Positions 1-8,208 of a stretch of 43,900 nt of DNA are shown here, in pieces (position 1 is the stretch's first letter; each line of letters opens with the position of its first letter). The notes under the pieces were generated by a model that saw nothing but the letters and a program-made list of their open reading frames with translations, searched no databases and was not told where the DNA came from. A program made the position numbers and the translations under genes. This DNA is from Acidobacteriota bacterium (GTDB lineage: Bacteria > Actinomycetota > Acidimicrobiia > Acidimicrobiales > CADCSY01): NCBI GenBank assembly GCA_019510095.1, contig JAEKLB010000062.1, positions 1 through 43,900 of the forward strand, written 5' to 3'.

Positions 1-338
1 GTTGCCGGGTCCCGCTCGAAGCCGTAGGCGCGCCCGACCGTCGCCACCCGTACCGAGTAGCTCTCGTACCACCGCGCCCGCCCGGCCTGCTGGGCGCCGA
101 GATGCTCGGCCACCTGCTTACAGGCCCGGGCGGCTTCCTCCGTCGCCCAGTACGACACGGTGATCTCGAACCCGGCCGCCAGCCCACCAGCGCTCTCCAG
201 GCCGAGGTAGCCGCGCTGAGCGGCCGCCAGCGCCCGCATGTCGGACAGCGTCGCGTCGTAGCCCTCGTCGTCCGGCGTCGGGACGGCGCTGAAGATCACC
301 GCGACGTACGGCGGCTCGGGCGTCGGGGCGATGGCCAT
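1..338 (-). CDS. Antibiotic-biosynthesis-monooxygenase (ABM) family protein, partial
   Basis: The reading frame opens at an ATG at 338 and runs leftward off the window edge without a stop, giving 112 residues. It starts MAIAPTPEPPYVAVIFSAV and contains the pattern of the YqjZ/ABM dimeric alpha-beta barrel family: an N-terminal beta strand, a mid-region GYLGLESAGG, then a T-V-S-Y-W strand, a helix EEAARACKQVAEH and RARWYESYSVRVA. These small proteins are typically about 100-115 residues, so only a few C-terminal residues are missing. Members are heme-degrading or quinone-type monooxygenases, or of unknown role; the substrate cannot be assigned here. It is transcribed divergently from the hydrolase at 417. 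Confidence 0.72.
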   Translation of the reverse strand, partial: MAIAPTPEPPYVAVIFSAVPTPDDEGYDATLSDMRALAAAQRGYLGLESAGGLAAGFEITVSYWATEEAARACKQVAEHLGAQQAGRARWYESYSVRVATVGRAYGFERDPA

Positions 339-416
339 GCCTCAGCATCGCGGTCATCCGCGGCCAGGCGGGACCCATTCCGTCGGCGCGAGGATGACCG
401 GGGGAAGGGAGGGCCC

Positions 417-1310
417 ATGGACGGCACCGATGGGTATGCACTGGTGAACGGGTTTCGCCACCACTTCCGGGAATGGGGGTCAGACCGGCCTGATCTGCCG
501 GTGTTGCTGGCCCTGCACGGCTACACCAGTCACTGCCGCTCGTTCGATGCGATCGCCCCCGCGTTGGCCACCCACTTCCGGGTCGTCGCCGTCGATGCTC
601 GTGGGCACGGCGAGACCGAGTGGGCGCCCGACGGCGACTACACCGGGCCGGCGCTGGTCTCCGACGTGGTGTCACTCGCGTCCGCTCTCGGGATCGGGCG
701 GGCGAGCGTCATCGGGGCGTCAATGGGTGGGCGCACCTCGTACAACCTGGCCGCCCGCCATCCCGGGCTCGTCGATCGCCTTGTGGTGGTCGACATCAGC
801 CCCAGCCTCGTTGCCGCTGGCTCGGAACGCATTCGCGGCGGGGCCCAGCGCAACGACCGGTTCGCAACGGTCGAGGAGGCCGAGGAGGCGCAGATCGTGA
901 TGCTCCCGCTCTCGCCGCCCTCGGTCGTGCGCCATCGGGTTCGCCACAACCTGATGCGCCTCGAGGACGGCAGCTTCACGTGGCGCTACGACCCCGTGTT
1001 GCGCACCGCCGAGGGGCTTCCCCGCCCCGATGAGGACGAGCAATGGGCGCTGATCGAGCGGGTGACGGCGCCGACCCTGCTCGTCCACGGCGCATTGTCA
1101 GATCTGCTCTCACCGGCGCTCGCCGATCGGATGCAGAAGACCATCAGCGGCTGCCGAGTCGTCGACGTGCCCGGCGCCGGCCACTCGGTCGTGGCCGATC
1201 AGCCGGCGTTGGGATGGCAGCAACCGCGACCTGGTCGTGAGGGTGGCGAAGGAGGCGGGCATCCCTGTCGAGACCGGGGGCGGCGTTCGCGACGGATCAC
1301 TCCTCGATGA
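417..1310 (+). CDS. Alpha/beta hydrolase, 3' end replaced by deletion
   Basis: This is an alpha/beta-hydrolase-fold enzyme. The ATG at 417 follows a strong GGGAAGGGAGGG ribosome site. Visible elements: oxyanion region LHGYTSH, the DARGHG strand, nucleophile elbow G-A-S-M-G-G, the acid in HGALSDLLSP, and the catalytic His in GAGHSVVADQP. The sequence is family-like only to about position 1204. From there the frame reads out of phase through hisA (residues rich in Arg/Gly/Pro) until a stop at 1308-1310. The last family-like residues are followed directly by hisA codons in another frame, so the normal C-terminal helix is missing. The triad is present, so some activity is conceivable, but the native C-terminus is lost. 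The substrate is unknown. Confidence 0.75.
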   Translation: MDGTDGYALVNGFRHHFREWGSDRPDLPVLLALHGYTSHCRSFDAIAPALATHFRVVAVDARGHGETEWAPDGDYTGPALVSDVVSLASALGIGRASVIGASMGGRTSYNLAARHPGLVDRLVVVDISPSLVAAGSERIRGGAQRNDRFATVEEAEEAQIVMLPLSPPSVVRHRVRHNLMRLEDGSFTWRYDPVLRTAEGLPRPDEDEQWALIERVTAPTLLVHGALSDLLSPALADRMQKTISGCRVVDVPGAGHSVVADQPALGWQQPRPGREGGEGGGHPCRDRGRRSRRITPR

Positions 1311-1758
1311 AGGGGTGCAGCGAATCGTCCTCGGCAGCGTTGCTGCCGATGAACCCGACCGGGCGATCGAGCTCGCCCGTCGGTACCCAGGGCGGGTGGC
1401 CATGGGTCTCGACCACTGGGCCGGGGAGGTCCGAACCCGCGGTTGGGAGCAGGGCTCGGGCAAGCAGCTGCACGGCCTCGTCGCCCGGCTGGGCAACGAC
1501 GACGTTGCCGCATTCATCGTGACCGACATCAGCCGCGACGGCGCACTGCAAGGACCCGACCTCGACGGCTACGCGGCGCTCCTGCGCGAGACCGCGGTGC
1601 CGGTGATCGCCAGTGGCGGGGTGGGCAGCCTCGACGACCTCCGCCAGCTCGCCGCCATCGAGCATGACGGCCGTCGTCTCGCCGGCGTGATCGTGGGCAA
1701 GGCGCTCTACGAGGGCCGCTTCAGTGTCGACGAGGCCCTCGCTGTCCTGACCCCGTGA
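1205..1758 (+). pseudogene. hisA: hisA, 5'-truncated (ProFAR isomerase, BBM II isomerase)
   Basis: HisA converts ProFAR to PRFAR in histidine synthesis. The frame that becomes family-like near 1213 (DGSNRDLVVRVAKEAGIP) continues through [31 protein letters not shown] and GVIVGKALYEGRF to the stop at 1756-1758. That is the C-terminal three quarters of a roughly 240-residue barrel. About 55-60 N-terminal residues are absent, including the first beta strand that carries the catalytic general base (Asp8 in Thermotoga HisA). The second catalytic Asp (in TDISRDG) is present. No plausible start restores the missing part; the first in-frame GTG is at 1237. As sequenced it should be inactive. hisF and hisI occur downstream, so a working hisA would be expected in the organism. 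Confidence 0.85.
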
Positions 1759-2930
1759 GCCCGCGCGCCGCGGTGGTGGGCGGCGGCCCGGCGGGGTTGA
1801 TGGCCGCCGAGGTGCTGGCCACCGCGGGCGTCCCCGTCACCGTGCTCGAGCAGATGCGCTCGCCGGGGCGCAAGCTCCTCCTCGCCGGCCGGGGCGGGCT
1901 CAACCTCACCCACACCGAGCCGATCGATGCCTTCCTCGACCGCTACGGCCCGGCGCGGCCACGCCTGGCCGCTGCCATCGGAGCCTTCGGGCCCGACGAC
2001 CTTCGGACCTGGGCGGCGGGTCTCGGCGAGCCGCCCTTCGTCGGCTCCAGTGGCCGGGTGTTCCCGGCCGGGTTCCGGGCGACGGGGCTCCTGCGGGCGT
2101 GGCTGCGACGCCTCGACGGCCTCGGCGTCGAGATCCGGACCAATCACCGGTGGCCGGGATGGGCGGACGCGACCACCAGCGCGGCCGACGTGGTCGTGCT
2201 GGCGCTCGGCGGCGCGTCGTGGCCGCGGTCCGGTTCGGACGGCACATGGACAACCGTGCTGTCCCTGGATGGGATCGCGGTCGTGCCCCTGCGGCCCTCG
2301 AACATGGGTGTCGTCGCGGACTGGACAGCGACCTTCCGGGAGCGGTTCGCCGGCGTGCCGCTCAAGAACGTCGTGCTCCGCCATGAGGAAGCGTCGGCGC
2401 GAGGAGACGTGGTCGTGACCGAGCACGGCCTCGAGGGCGGCCCCGTGTATGCGCTTTCGGCGCGCCTCCGTGAGGCCATCGCCGGCGACGGGACGGCCAC
2501 CGTCTTCCTTGACCTGCAAGCAGATCGCCACGAGGAACAGGTCGCAGGACGACTGGCCCGGGCTCGCCCGACCGACTCGGCGGCCACCAGGTTGCGCCGG
2601 TCCGGGTTGCCACCCGTCGCCGCGGGCCTCCTCCGGGAGGCGACTGGCAACCGGCTTCCTACCGACCACCTGGCGTTGGCGCAGCTGATCAAGGCGCTGC
2701 CGATCGAGCTGGTGGCGACCATGCCGATCGAGCGGGCGATCTCGAGCGGCGGGGGGATCGACCTCGACGAGGTCGACGACACGTTCATGCTGCACCGCCG
2801 GCCCGGCACCTTCGTGGCGGGCGAGATGCTCGACTGGGAGGCGCCGACCGGTGGCTACCTCCTCCAGGCCACGTTCAGCACTGCCGTCGCCGCCGCGACC
2901 GGTGCGCTCCGTTGGCTGGGGCGCTCGTAG
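1755..2930 (+). CDS. YhiN/HI0933-family FAD-dependent flavoprotein (TIGR03862-like)
   Basis: The GTG start at 1755 overlaps the hisA stop (GTGA). The 391-residue product begins with a Rossmann dinucleotide site (VVGGGPAGLMAAEVL) and has the family signature GRKLLLAGRGGLNLTHTE shortly after, then a substrate-binding insert. The C-terminal FAD region shows GGGIDLDEVDDTFM and FVAGEMLDWEAPTGGYLLQ, the usual end of HI0933-like proteins. The length fits the TIGR03862 subgroup. These flavoproteins are widespread but their reaction is not established. It probably shares a transcript with the upstream his gene. No defect is visible. Confidence 0.88.
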   Translation: MSPRAAVVGGGPAGLMAAEVLATAGVPVTVLEQMRSPGRKLLLAGRGGLNLTHTEPIDAFLDRYGPARPRLAAAIGAFGPDDLRTWAAGLGEPPFVGSSGRVFPAGFRATGLLRAWLRRLDGLGVEIRTNHRWPGWADATTSAADVVVLALGGASWPRSGSDGTWTTVLSLDGIAVVPLRPSNMGVVADWTATFRERFAGVPLKNVVLRHEEASARGDVVVTEHGLEGGPVYALSARLREAIAGDGTATVFLDLQADRHEEQVAGRLARARPTDSAATRLRRSGLPPVAAGLLREATGNRLPTDHLALAQLIKALPIELVATMPIERAISSGGGIDLDEVDDTFMLHRRPGTFVAGEMLDWEAPTGGYLLQATFSTAVAAATGALRWLGRS

Positions 2931-2940
2931 CCTCGGCGCG

Positions 2941-3534
2941 ATGAGCCCGCCGCTCCAGCTTCGCTTCGTGCTGTCGGCGCCCTCCATCAACCAGCTGCCG
3001 GACAGCCCGGCTGAGGTGGCGTTCATCGGGCGGTCGAACGTCGGCAAGTCGTCGTTGGTGAACGCCCTCGCCCGCCGCACCGATCTCGCCAAGGTGTCGA
3101 AGACGCCCGGCCGTACCCAACACCTCAACTGCTTCGACCTCGATGGCACCGCGGCGACGATCGTGGATGCCCCGGGCTATGGCTTCGCCTCCGCCCCGAA
3201 GCGGGTGCGGGCGTCTTGGCAGCAGATGACGGAGGAGTACCTCCTGAAGCGCGAGAACCTGGAGATGGTGCTGGTGCTGGTCGACGGCGAGATCGGACCA
3301 ACCAAGCTCGATGTCGAGGTGCTCGACTGGATCCGACACGTGCAGCTGCCGCACACGGTCGTGGCGACCAAGCACGACAAGGTCAAGGCCTCGGTGCGCG
3401 ACAAGCGGAAGCGGGAGCTGGCCGAGGGCTGCAGCCTCATCCCGTCCGACATCGTCTGGGTGAGCGCGTCGAAAGGCGTTGGCATCGACCGCCTGCGCGA
3501 CCTCGTCAGGCTCTGGCTCGGTCGAGGGACGTAG
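2941..3534 (+). CDS. engB: Ribosome biogenesis GTPase EngB/YsxC
   Basis: This 197-residue GTPase belongs to the EngB (YihA/YsxC) family, which acts in assembly of the large ribosomal subunit. The G1 P-loop GRSNVGKSS is at residues 30-38, switch/G2 around TPGRTQ, G3 is DAPGYGF, G4 is TKHDK and G5 is SASKG. The ATG at 2941 was chosen over earlier in-frame codons because the family begins just before FVLSAPSINQLP. It was also chosen because a TAGCCT -10 box lies 7 nt upstream with no Shine-Dalgarno, the leaderless pattern seen at other starts here. Length is normal. Confidence 0.95.
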   Translation: MSPPLQLRFVLSAPSINQLPDSPAEVAFIGRSNVGKSSLVNALARRTDLAKVSKTPGRTQHLNCFDLDGTAATIVDAPGYGFASAPKRVRASWQQMTEEYLLKRENLEMVLVLVDGEIGPTKLDVEVLDWIRHVQLPHTVVATKHDKVKASVRDKRKRELAEGCSLIPSDIVWVSASKGVGIDRLRDLVRLWLGRGT

Positions 3535-3541
3535 TCGGGGC

Positions 3542-4003
3542 ATGGAGTCGGTCTGGGACTACCCGCGACCGCCGCGGGTCGAAGCCAGCGACCGTCGCAT
3601 CCGCGTGGTGCATGCCGGTGCGGTCATCGCCGACACGGCCGGTGCCCTCCGAGTCCTCGAGACCAGTCAAGCCCCAGCGTGGTACGTGCCCCCGGGCGAC
3701 GTCGATGCCGCCCTCCTCGTCGCCACCCCGACGCTGACGTTCTGCGAGTGGAAGGGCCTGGCGACGCACTGGGCCGTGCAGGTCGGCGACGCCACCGTCG
3801 CCGACGCCGCGTGGTCCTATGAGCAGCCGATCGTCCCCTACACGGCGATCGCTGGCTATCTCGCCTTCTATCCGGCCCGGGTCGACGAATGCTGGGTCGA
3901 CGACGAGCGGGCCACTGCCATGCCGGGGCAGGTCTACGGCGGCTGGATCACATCGGAGGTGTCAGGGCCGTTCAAAGGCGGGCCCGGCACCGCCCACTGG
4001 TGA
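3542..4003 (+). CDS. DUF427 domain protein
   Basis: This 153-residue protein of the DUF427 family starts at the ATG 7 nt after the engB stop. Characteristic segments: ESVWDYPRPPRVE, RVVHAGAVIADT, ALRVLETSQAPAWYVPPGDV, FCEWKGLATHW, AAWSYEQP, YLAFYPARVDECWVDDERA, and the C-terminal GGWITSEVSGPFKGGPG. The family is common in actinobacteria and proteobacteria and has a beta-rich fold; no biochemical role is known. It is probably read with engB. Nothing is unusual in length or composition. Confidence 0.9.
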   Translation: MESVWDYPRPPRVEASDRRIRVVHAGAVIADTAGALRVLETSQAPAWYVPPGDVDAALLVATPTLTFCEWKGLATHWAVQVGDATVADAAWSYEQPIVPYTAIAGYLAFYPARVDECWVDDERATAMPGQVYGGWITSEVSGPFKGGPGTAHW

Positions 4004-4114
4004 GCCGGGATCGGTCCGCGGGCGACCTCGATGCGCGCGACGGCGATGCGGGCGTTGGTCGACCTTCCCGACTCGGTTGGCCCCGCGGAGCCACCTTGTC
4101 AACCGTCGCACAAT

Positions 4115-4132
4115 GCGGTTCAGCTGAACCGC
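4115..4132. promoter_or_regulatory. Perfect 18-bp palindrome, candidate operator
   Basis: GCGGTTCAGCTGAACCGC is its own reverse complement over all 18 bases and lies 34 bp upstream of the acetyltransferase ATG. A TTGTCA resembling a -35 element is at 4096-4101, so the palindrome would overlap the -10 region of that promoter. This is the geometry of a repressor operator. No regulator gene is adjacent, so the binding protein is unknown. Confidence 0.5.
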
Positions 4133-4166
4133 CTCTGGCAGTCACGTCGAATGGGAGGCTTCCCTG

Positions 4167-4712
4167 ATGGAGATCCGGGTGCGGGCGGCAACCCGCGATG
4201 ACGGGCGCCTTTGGCTCGGGTTGTTCGAGAGCGTGGCCGTCGATGGCTGGTTGGGCTCGGAGCTACCGCTCGAGTCGACCAAGTTCCTCGACGGCATCCA
4301 TGAGTGGGTGTCCGACCTTGATCGTGCGGTGCAGATCGCTGAGGTCGATGGGCTAGCGGTCGGATGGATCAGCGCGCATCTCGACGACGGAGCGGTTGAT
4401 CTCGGCATGGGCATTCTCGAGGGGTACCGAGGTCGGGGAGTCGGAACTGCGTTGATGACGGCGGCGATCGAATGGGCGGAGCAGGCTGGCGCCAGCCGGC
4501 TCGTCCTGGAGGTCTTCCCCCACAACGAGGCTGCCATCAGGCTCTACCGGAAGTTCCGGTTCACGGAGATCGAGCGCCGCGTCGGTGCCCACCGCCGTCG
4601 GAGTGGCGAGGTATGGGACGGAATCGTCATGGCCCGGCCGATCAAGATCGACTGGGACGGCTGGCATCGGGACTACCAAGATCCCGACTCCAAGATCTCC
4701 CGCCGACTTTAG
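4167..4712 (+). CDS. GNAT N-acetyltransferase with methyltransferase-like C-terminal tail
   Basis: The GNAT fold covers about residues 1-155. It begins EIRVRAATRDDGRLW, has the acetyl-CoA pyrophosphate loop motif GYRGRGVGTALM, and then LEVFPHNEAAIRLYRKFRF. The ATG at 4167 has a GGGAGG site about 11 nt upstream. A normal GNAT would end near IVMARP. The last 20 residues (WDGWHRDYQDPDSKISRRL) instead resemble the start of an actinobacterial SAM-dependent methyltransferase family, whose C-terminal part follows after the TAG stop (4713-4880). The gene is therefore probably an acetyltransferase in frame with a gutted methyltransferase. The acetyl acceptor is unknown. A palindromic operator candidate lies upstream. 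Confidence 0.82.
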   Translation: MEIRVRAATRDDGRLWLGLFESVAVDGWLGSELPLESTKFLDGIHEWVSDLDRAVQIAEVDGLAVGWISAHLDDGAVDLGMGILEGYRGRGVGTALMTAAIEWAEQAGASRLVLEVFPHNEAAIRLYRKFRFTEIERRVGAHRRRSGEVWDGIVMARPIKIDWDGWHRDYQDPDSKISRRL

Positions 4713-4880
4713 GGTGGGGTCTATGACGCCATCTGCACCTGGCTCGAGCAGGAGGGTTTCGAGCTCATAGCTCGGGAGGTGCCGGACGACGGGGCCTACG
4801 GAGTGGGTGTCCACCGTCTCGACGGCCGCCCACGCCCGTTTCTCCCGGACCAGAAGCTCTTCACGTTCGTGAGCACCTGA
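4629..4880 (+). pseudogene. Remnant of a class I SAM methyltransferase, core deleted
   Basis: Two pieces of one family sit in the same frame, split by a TAG at 4710-4712. The N-terminal piece starts at an ATG at 4629 and reads DWDGWHRDYQDPDSKISRRL. The C-terminal piece (4719-4880) reads VYDAICTWLEQEGFEL, then GVGVHRLDGRPRP and KLFTFVST before TGA. In related actinobacterial proteins of roughly 220-250 residues the first motif is the extreme N-terminus and the second the extreme C-terminus. The SAM-binding core between them (about 150-170 residues) is absent. G/C-rich third positions continue through the second piece, so it is a recent coding remnant and not random DNA. It cannot be an active enzyme. 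Confidence 0.55.
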
Positions 4881-4902
4881 GCGCGGTGGTCGAGCTGAAT
4901 GA

Positions 4903-5652
4903 TCACCAGCTTGATCTGAGCACGTCGACTTCGGGAAGGTCGTCGGGCGCGCCGTAGCCGTGCTCGGTGAGCCAGCGGACGCCGAACAAGGATCGCAACG
5001 ACCACCAGGCGCGGATGAGGTTCCGGTCGACGTCGCTGCCGTAGCCGTCGAGGACGTGGTCGAGGTGTTCCTCGTGGGCAAGCGTCAGGACGGCAAGGTC
5101 GAAGAAAGCGTCGCCCTGGGACGCCTCCGACCAGTCGATGATGCCGGTGACCTCATTGCCGTCGACGAAGACGTGTGAGATCTGGAGGTCGCCATGGATG
5201 AAGACCGGCGTCCACGGGCGCAGCACCGCCTCGGCAAGGCGGCGGTTGCGCGTCACCACGTCGGTGGGCAGGACCTTGTTGGCGACGAGCCAGTCGCACT
5301 CGCGCTCGAGCCTCGTTGCGAGCTCGTCGATCGTGTGGCCGGGCCATGGCGGCAGGGGCGCGTCGTGCAGCGCCCGGACGGCGGCGCCCGTCGCTGCCCA
5401 CGCCGCCGGCGACGCGGTCGACGGCGCCTGGAGGCGGCCGAGGGCTGAGCCGGGGACGGCGGCGAGGGCGAGCACCGGTGGCTTCCGCCACAGGACCTTC
5501 GGCGTTGGAACCGGCACCATCGCCATTGCCTCGACCTCGACGTCGGTGCGCGACTGATCAGCGTCGATCTTCAGGAACACATCGCCGACCCGCAGGGTCG
5601 CTCGCTCGCTGTGGGCCACGACGACCTCGACGCGCTCCACGGTGGGCATCAT
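4903..5652 (-). CDS. Aminoglycoside phosphotransferase-like (APH/ChoK) kinase
   Basis: This 249-residue protein has the APH-family kinase fold. The N-lobe starts [26 protein letters not shown], with the Lys of LKI as the likely ATP-binding lysine. The C-lobe carries the Brenner motif [16 protein letters not shown] and the metal-binding [17 protein letters not shown]. Two adjacent ATGs (5652 and 5649) fit as start. An upstream ATG near 5685 would add a basic stretch unlike the family. It is divergent from the ABC-F gene, with a structured inverted repeat between them. It could phosphorylate a small alcohol or an aminoglycoside; the substrate cannot be read from the sequence. Confidence 0.8.
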   Translation of the reverse strand: MMPTVERVEVVVAHSERATLRVGDVFLKIDADQSRTDVEVEAMAMVPVPTPKVLWRKPPVLALAAVPGSALGRLQAPSTASPAAWAATGAAVRALHDAPLPPWPGHTIDELATRLERECDWLVANKVLPTDVVTRNRRLAEAVLRPWTPVFIHGDLQISHVFVDGNEVTGIIDWSEASQGDAFFDLAVLTLAHEEHLDHVLDGYGSDVDRNLIRAWWSLRSLFGVRWLTEHGYGAPDDLPEVDVLRSSW

Positions 5653-5703
5653 CGCCGGCGGCGAGCGACACTGCCGGCGCCTATGCATCAGCCGCCACAC
5701 TGA

Positions 5704-5748
5704 GTTCTGGAGACTGAGGCCCGGAATCCGGGTCTGATCATCCAGAAC
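5704..5748. repeat. Nested inverted repeat in divergent intergenic region
   Basis: Outer arms GTTCTGGA (5704-5711) and TCCAGAAC (5741-5748) are perfect complements. An inner arm pair, AGGCCCGGA (5717-5725) against TCCGGGTCT (5727-5735), pairs with one G-T wobble around a single central base. The element lies between the divergent phosphotransferase and ABC-F starts. There is no T-run, so it is not a standard terminator; an operator or a short palindromic element are both possible. Confidence 0.45.
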
Positions 5749-5817
5749 CCGAGGATCAGGGGTCCGGGAGCGGCCAGGCTTTCGGCAGCAAACAGCGGGG
5801 TCGGCACCCGCGCCCGC

Positions 5818-5823
5818 CACACT
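5818..5823 (+). promoter_or_regulatory. Candidate -10 box (CACACT) for leaderless ABC-F gene
   Basis: CACACT ends 6 nt before the GTG at 5830, and no Shine-Dalgarno is present. The same CACACTGGTG arrangement precedes the MDMPI gene at 28731. It is a weaker match to TANNNT (first base C). Confidence 0.4.
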
Positions 5824-5829
5824 GGTGGC

Positions 5830-7419
5830 GTGCTGCAGGCTCGCGGGTTGTCGGTGGAGGTGGGTGGTCGGCTGACGTTGGCCGACGCCTCGTTCACGGT
5901 GCGGGCTGGCGACATCGTCGGACTGGTGGGCCGCAATGGGGCGGGCAAGACCAGCCTGCTCCGCGTTCTCGCTGGTCAGGCCCCTGCTCACGGTGGCCTC
6001 GTGACCGTCACCGGCCGGCTCGGCTACCTCGACCAGGACCCCCGCAGCCGCCCGGAGCAGGCGGCCAAGCGGGTCCTCGACCACGTGCTCTCCGGCCGCG
6101 GCATCGACGAGCTGGTCGAGCGGATGGAGAAGCTGCGCCTCCGCATGGAGGAGGCGCCGACCACGGCAAACGTCGCCCGGCATGCCCGGGCCCACGATGA
6201 GTACGAGCGGGAAGGGGGCTACGCGGCCGACGCCGAGGCCCGCCGCATCGTGGCCGGCCTCGGCCTGTCCGCCGATCGGCTCGAGCTGCCGCTGGGCGTC
6301 CTGTCGGGCGGGGAGCGGCGCCGGGCCGAGCTGGCCCGCATCCTGTTCGCCGGCAGCGACGTGCTGCTCCTCGACGAGCCCACCAACCACCTCGACACTG
6401 ACGCCAAGGTGTGGCTCACCGGGTTCCTGCGCGGGTACCGCGGGGCCCTCGTGGTGGTCTCCCACGACATCGAGCTCCTCGACGAGGCGATCACGCGCGT
6501 CCTGCATCTCGATGAGGCCGACGTGGTCGAGTACCGGGGCACCTACACCCAGTACGTCGCCGCCCGCGCCGCCGACGAGGTCCGCCTGGCCAAGCAGGCC
6601 GAAGCGCAGGCGACCGAGGTCAAGCGGCTCCAGACGCTGGTCGACCGGTTCGGGGCCAAGGCGTCGAAGGCCTCGATGGCCCACAGCGTCGAGAAGCGCA
6701 TCGTGCGGATCCAGCGCGAGGGTGTCGACGCGCCCAAGCGCAAGCAGCAGGCGATCGCCGTGCGCCTGCCAGAGCCGCCCCACAGCGGGCGGGTGGTCCT
6801 CGAGGTCGAGAGCATCACCAAGTCCTACGGCGGGCCCCCCATCTTCAGCGACATCGACTTCGCCCTCGAGCGCGGTGAGCGCCTGATGATCATGGGCCTC
6901 AACGGCGCCGGCAAGACCAGCCTCCTCCGCATCATCGCCGGCCGCTCCGACCAGGACGCCGGTGAGGTGAGGTTCGGCCTCAACGTGTCGGCCGGGTACT
7001 ACGCCCAGGAACACGAGAACGTCGACGGTAGTCGCGATCTGCTGAGCCACATCCAGGAGGCAGCCGACCAACCCTTGGCCGAGCTGCGCGGCCTGCTCGG
7101 GATGTACGGCCTGTCCGGCGACAAGGCGTTCCAGGACGCGGGCACGTTGTCGGGCGGCGAGAAGACCAAGCTGTCCCTGGCAATGCTCACCGCTGGCCGG
7201 CACAACCTCCTGCTCCTCGACGAGCCGACCAACAACCTCGACCCGCCGTCGCGCACGGCGGTGGCCCATGCGCTGGCCGGGTGGAAGGGCACGATGGTCC
7301 TCGTCAGCCACGACCCCGACTTCGTCAGGGAGCTGGCGCCCCAGCGGGTGCTCCTGATGCCCGATGGCACGCTCGACTACTGGAGCGACGACCTCCTCGA
7401 TCTCGTGTCGATGGCGTGA
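5830..7419 (+). CDS. ABC-F family ATP-binding protein
   Basis: This 529-residue soluble protein has two ABC cassettes and no membrane domain, the ABC-F (Uup/EttA) layout of ribosome-acting ATPases. Cassette 1 has Walker [10 protein letters not shown], signature [12 protein letters not shown] and Walker [12 protein letters not shown]. The linker (about residues 240-310) is charged and helical ([18 protein letters not shown]). Cassette 2 has [21 protein letters not shown] and [11 protein letters not shown]. The GTG at 5830 starts right at the first beta strand. Family members relieve stalled ribosomes or protect them from antibiotics; which applies here is unknown. hisF follows after 13 nt. Confidence 0.93.
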   Translation: MLQARGLSVEVGGRLTLADASFTVRAGDIVGLVGRNGAGKTSLLRVLAGQAPAHGGLVTVTGRLGYLDQDPRSRPEQAAKRVLDHVLSGRGIDELVERMEKLRLRMEEAPTTANVARHARAHDEYEREGGYAADAEARRIVAGLGLSADRLELPLGVLSGGERRRAELARILFAGSDVLLLDEPTNHLDTDAKVWLTGFLRGYRGALVVVSHDIELLDEAITRVLHLDEADVVEYRGTYTQYVAARAADEVRLAKQAEAQATEVKRLQTLVDRFGAKASKASMAHSVEKRIVRIQREGVDAPKRKQQAIAVRLPEPPHSGRVVLEVESITKSYGGPPIFSDIDFALERGERLMIMGLNGAGKTSLLRIIAGRSDQDAGEVRFGLNVSAGYYAQEHENVDGSRDLLSHIQEAADQPLAELRGLLGMYGLSGDKAFQDAGTLSGGEKTKLSLAMLTAGRHNLLLLDEPTNNLDPPSRTAVAHALAGWKGTMVLVSHDPDFVRELAPQRVLLMPDGTLDYWSDDLLDLVSMA

Positions 7420-7432
7420 TCGGCGTTCTGCC

Positions 7433-8191
7433 ATGACCAACGCGCGCGTCATTCCGTGCCTCGACGTGCACGACGGCCGAGTGGTGAAGGGCGTGAACTT
7501 CGTCGATCTCAAGGAGGCGGGCGACCCGGTCGTGCTCGCCGCCCGATACGACGAGATGGGCGCCGACGAGCTCGTGTTCCTCGACATCACTGCCTCGTCG
7601 GATGCCCGGGAGACCATGGTCGACGTGGTCCGCCGGACTGCCGAGCAGGTCTTCATCCCTCTCACGGTTGGCGGGGGCGTGCGCAGCATCGACGATGCCC
7701 GCCGCCTCCTCCGAGCGGGCGCCGACAAGGTCAGCGTGAACACGGCGGCAGTCGAGCGCCCCGCACTCATCGCCGAGATCGCCGACACGTTCGGGACGCA
7801 GTGCTGCGTCGTCGCCATCGATGCTCGCCGCACCAGCCTCGGGTTCGAGGTGCACACCCACGGGGGGCGGCGGCGAACGAAGCTCGACGCGGTGACATGG
7901 GCGATCGTGGCCGAGCGACTGGGCGCAGGCGAGCTGCTCCTCACCTCGATGGACCGCGACGGCACCAAGGAGGGCTTCGACATCGAGCTCACGCGCGCCA
8001 TCGCCGACAACGTCGGCATCCCGGTGATCGCCAGCGGGGGAGTGGGAACGCTCCAGCATCTTGCCGACGGGATCGTCCATGGTCATGCCGACGCCGTGCT
8101 GGCAGCCTCGATCTTCCACTACGGCGAGCACACGGTGGCCGAGGCGAAGGACGTCATGCAAGCCGCTGGCATCACGGTCCGGCCAGCGTGA
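7433..8191 (+). CDS. hisF: Imidazole glycerol phosphate synthase cyclase subunit HisF
   Basis: HisF uses PRFAR and the ammonia made by HisH to form imidazole-glycerol phosphate and AICAR. The 252-residue barrel has the two catalytic aspartates at their conserved numbers: Asp11 in CLDV and Asp130 in VAIDAR. Phosphate-binding glycine motifs TVGGGVRS and IASGGVGT are intact, and the end [13 protein letters not shown] is typical. The ATG at 7433 begins [11 protein letters not shown], the usual N-terminus. hisH is not in the window. It lies between an ABC-F gene and a GroES-like gene, so the his genes are interspersed as in other actinobacteria. Confidence 0.97.
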   Translation: MTNARVIPCLDVHDGRVVKGVNFVDLKEAGDPVVLAARYDEMGADELVFLDITASSDARETMVDVVRRTAEQVFIPLTVGGGVRSIDDARRLLRAGADKVSVNTAAVERPALIAEIADTFGTQCCVVAIDARRTSLGFEVHTHGGRRRTKLDAVTWAIVAERLGAGELLLTSMDRDGTKEGFDIELTRAIADNVGIPVIASGGVGTLQHLADGIVHGHADAVLAASIFHYGEHTVAEAKDVMQAAGITVRPA

Positions 8192-8195
8192 CCGG

Positions 8196-8201
8196 TACCG
8201 T
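8196..8201 (+). promoter_or_regulatory. Candidate -10 box (TACCGT) for leaderless groES-like gene
   Basis: TACCGT ends 7 nt before the GTG at 8209, and no ribosome site is visible. This spacing favours the start at 8209 over the GTG at 8188 that overlaps the hisF stop. Confidence 0.5.
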
Positions 8202-8208
8202 CGCGTTC

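Noticed and set aside
1707-3149. 480-residue minus-strand frame opposite the flavoprotein and engB
   Set aside because: Low-complexity Arg/Gly/His-rich translation without family features; the plus-strand genes are clear.
5653-8019. Very long minus-strand open frame continuing past the phosphotransferase through ABC-F and hisF
   Set aside because: It is antisense to two well-recognised genes and has no protein-like motifs; long open antisense frames are common at this GC content. Only the part up to 5652 is a real gene.
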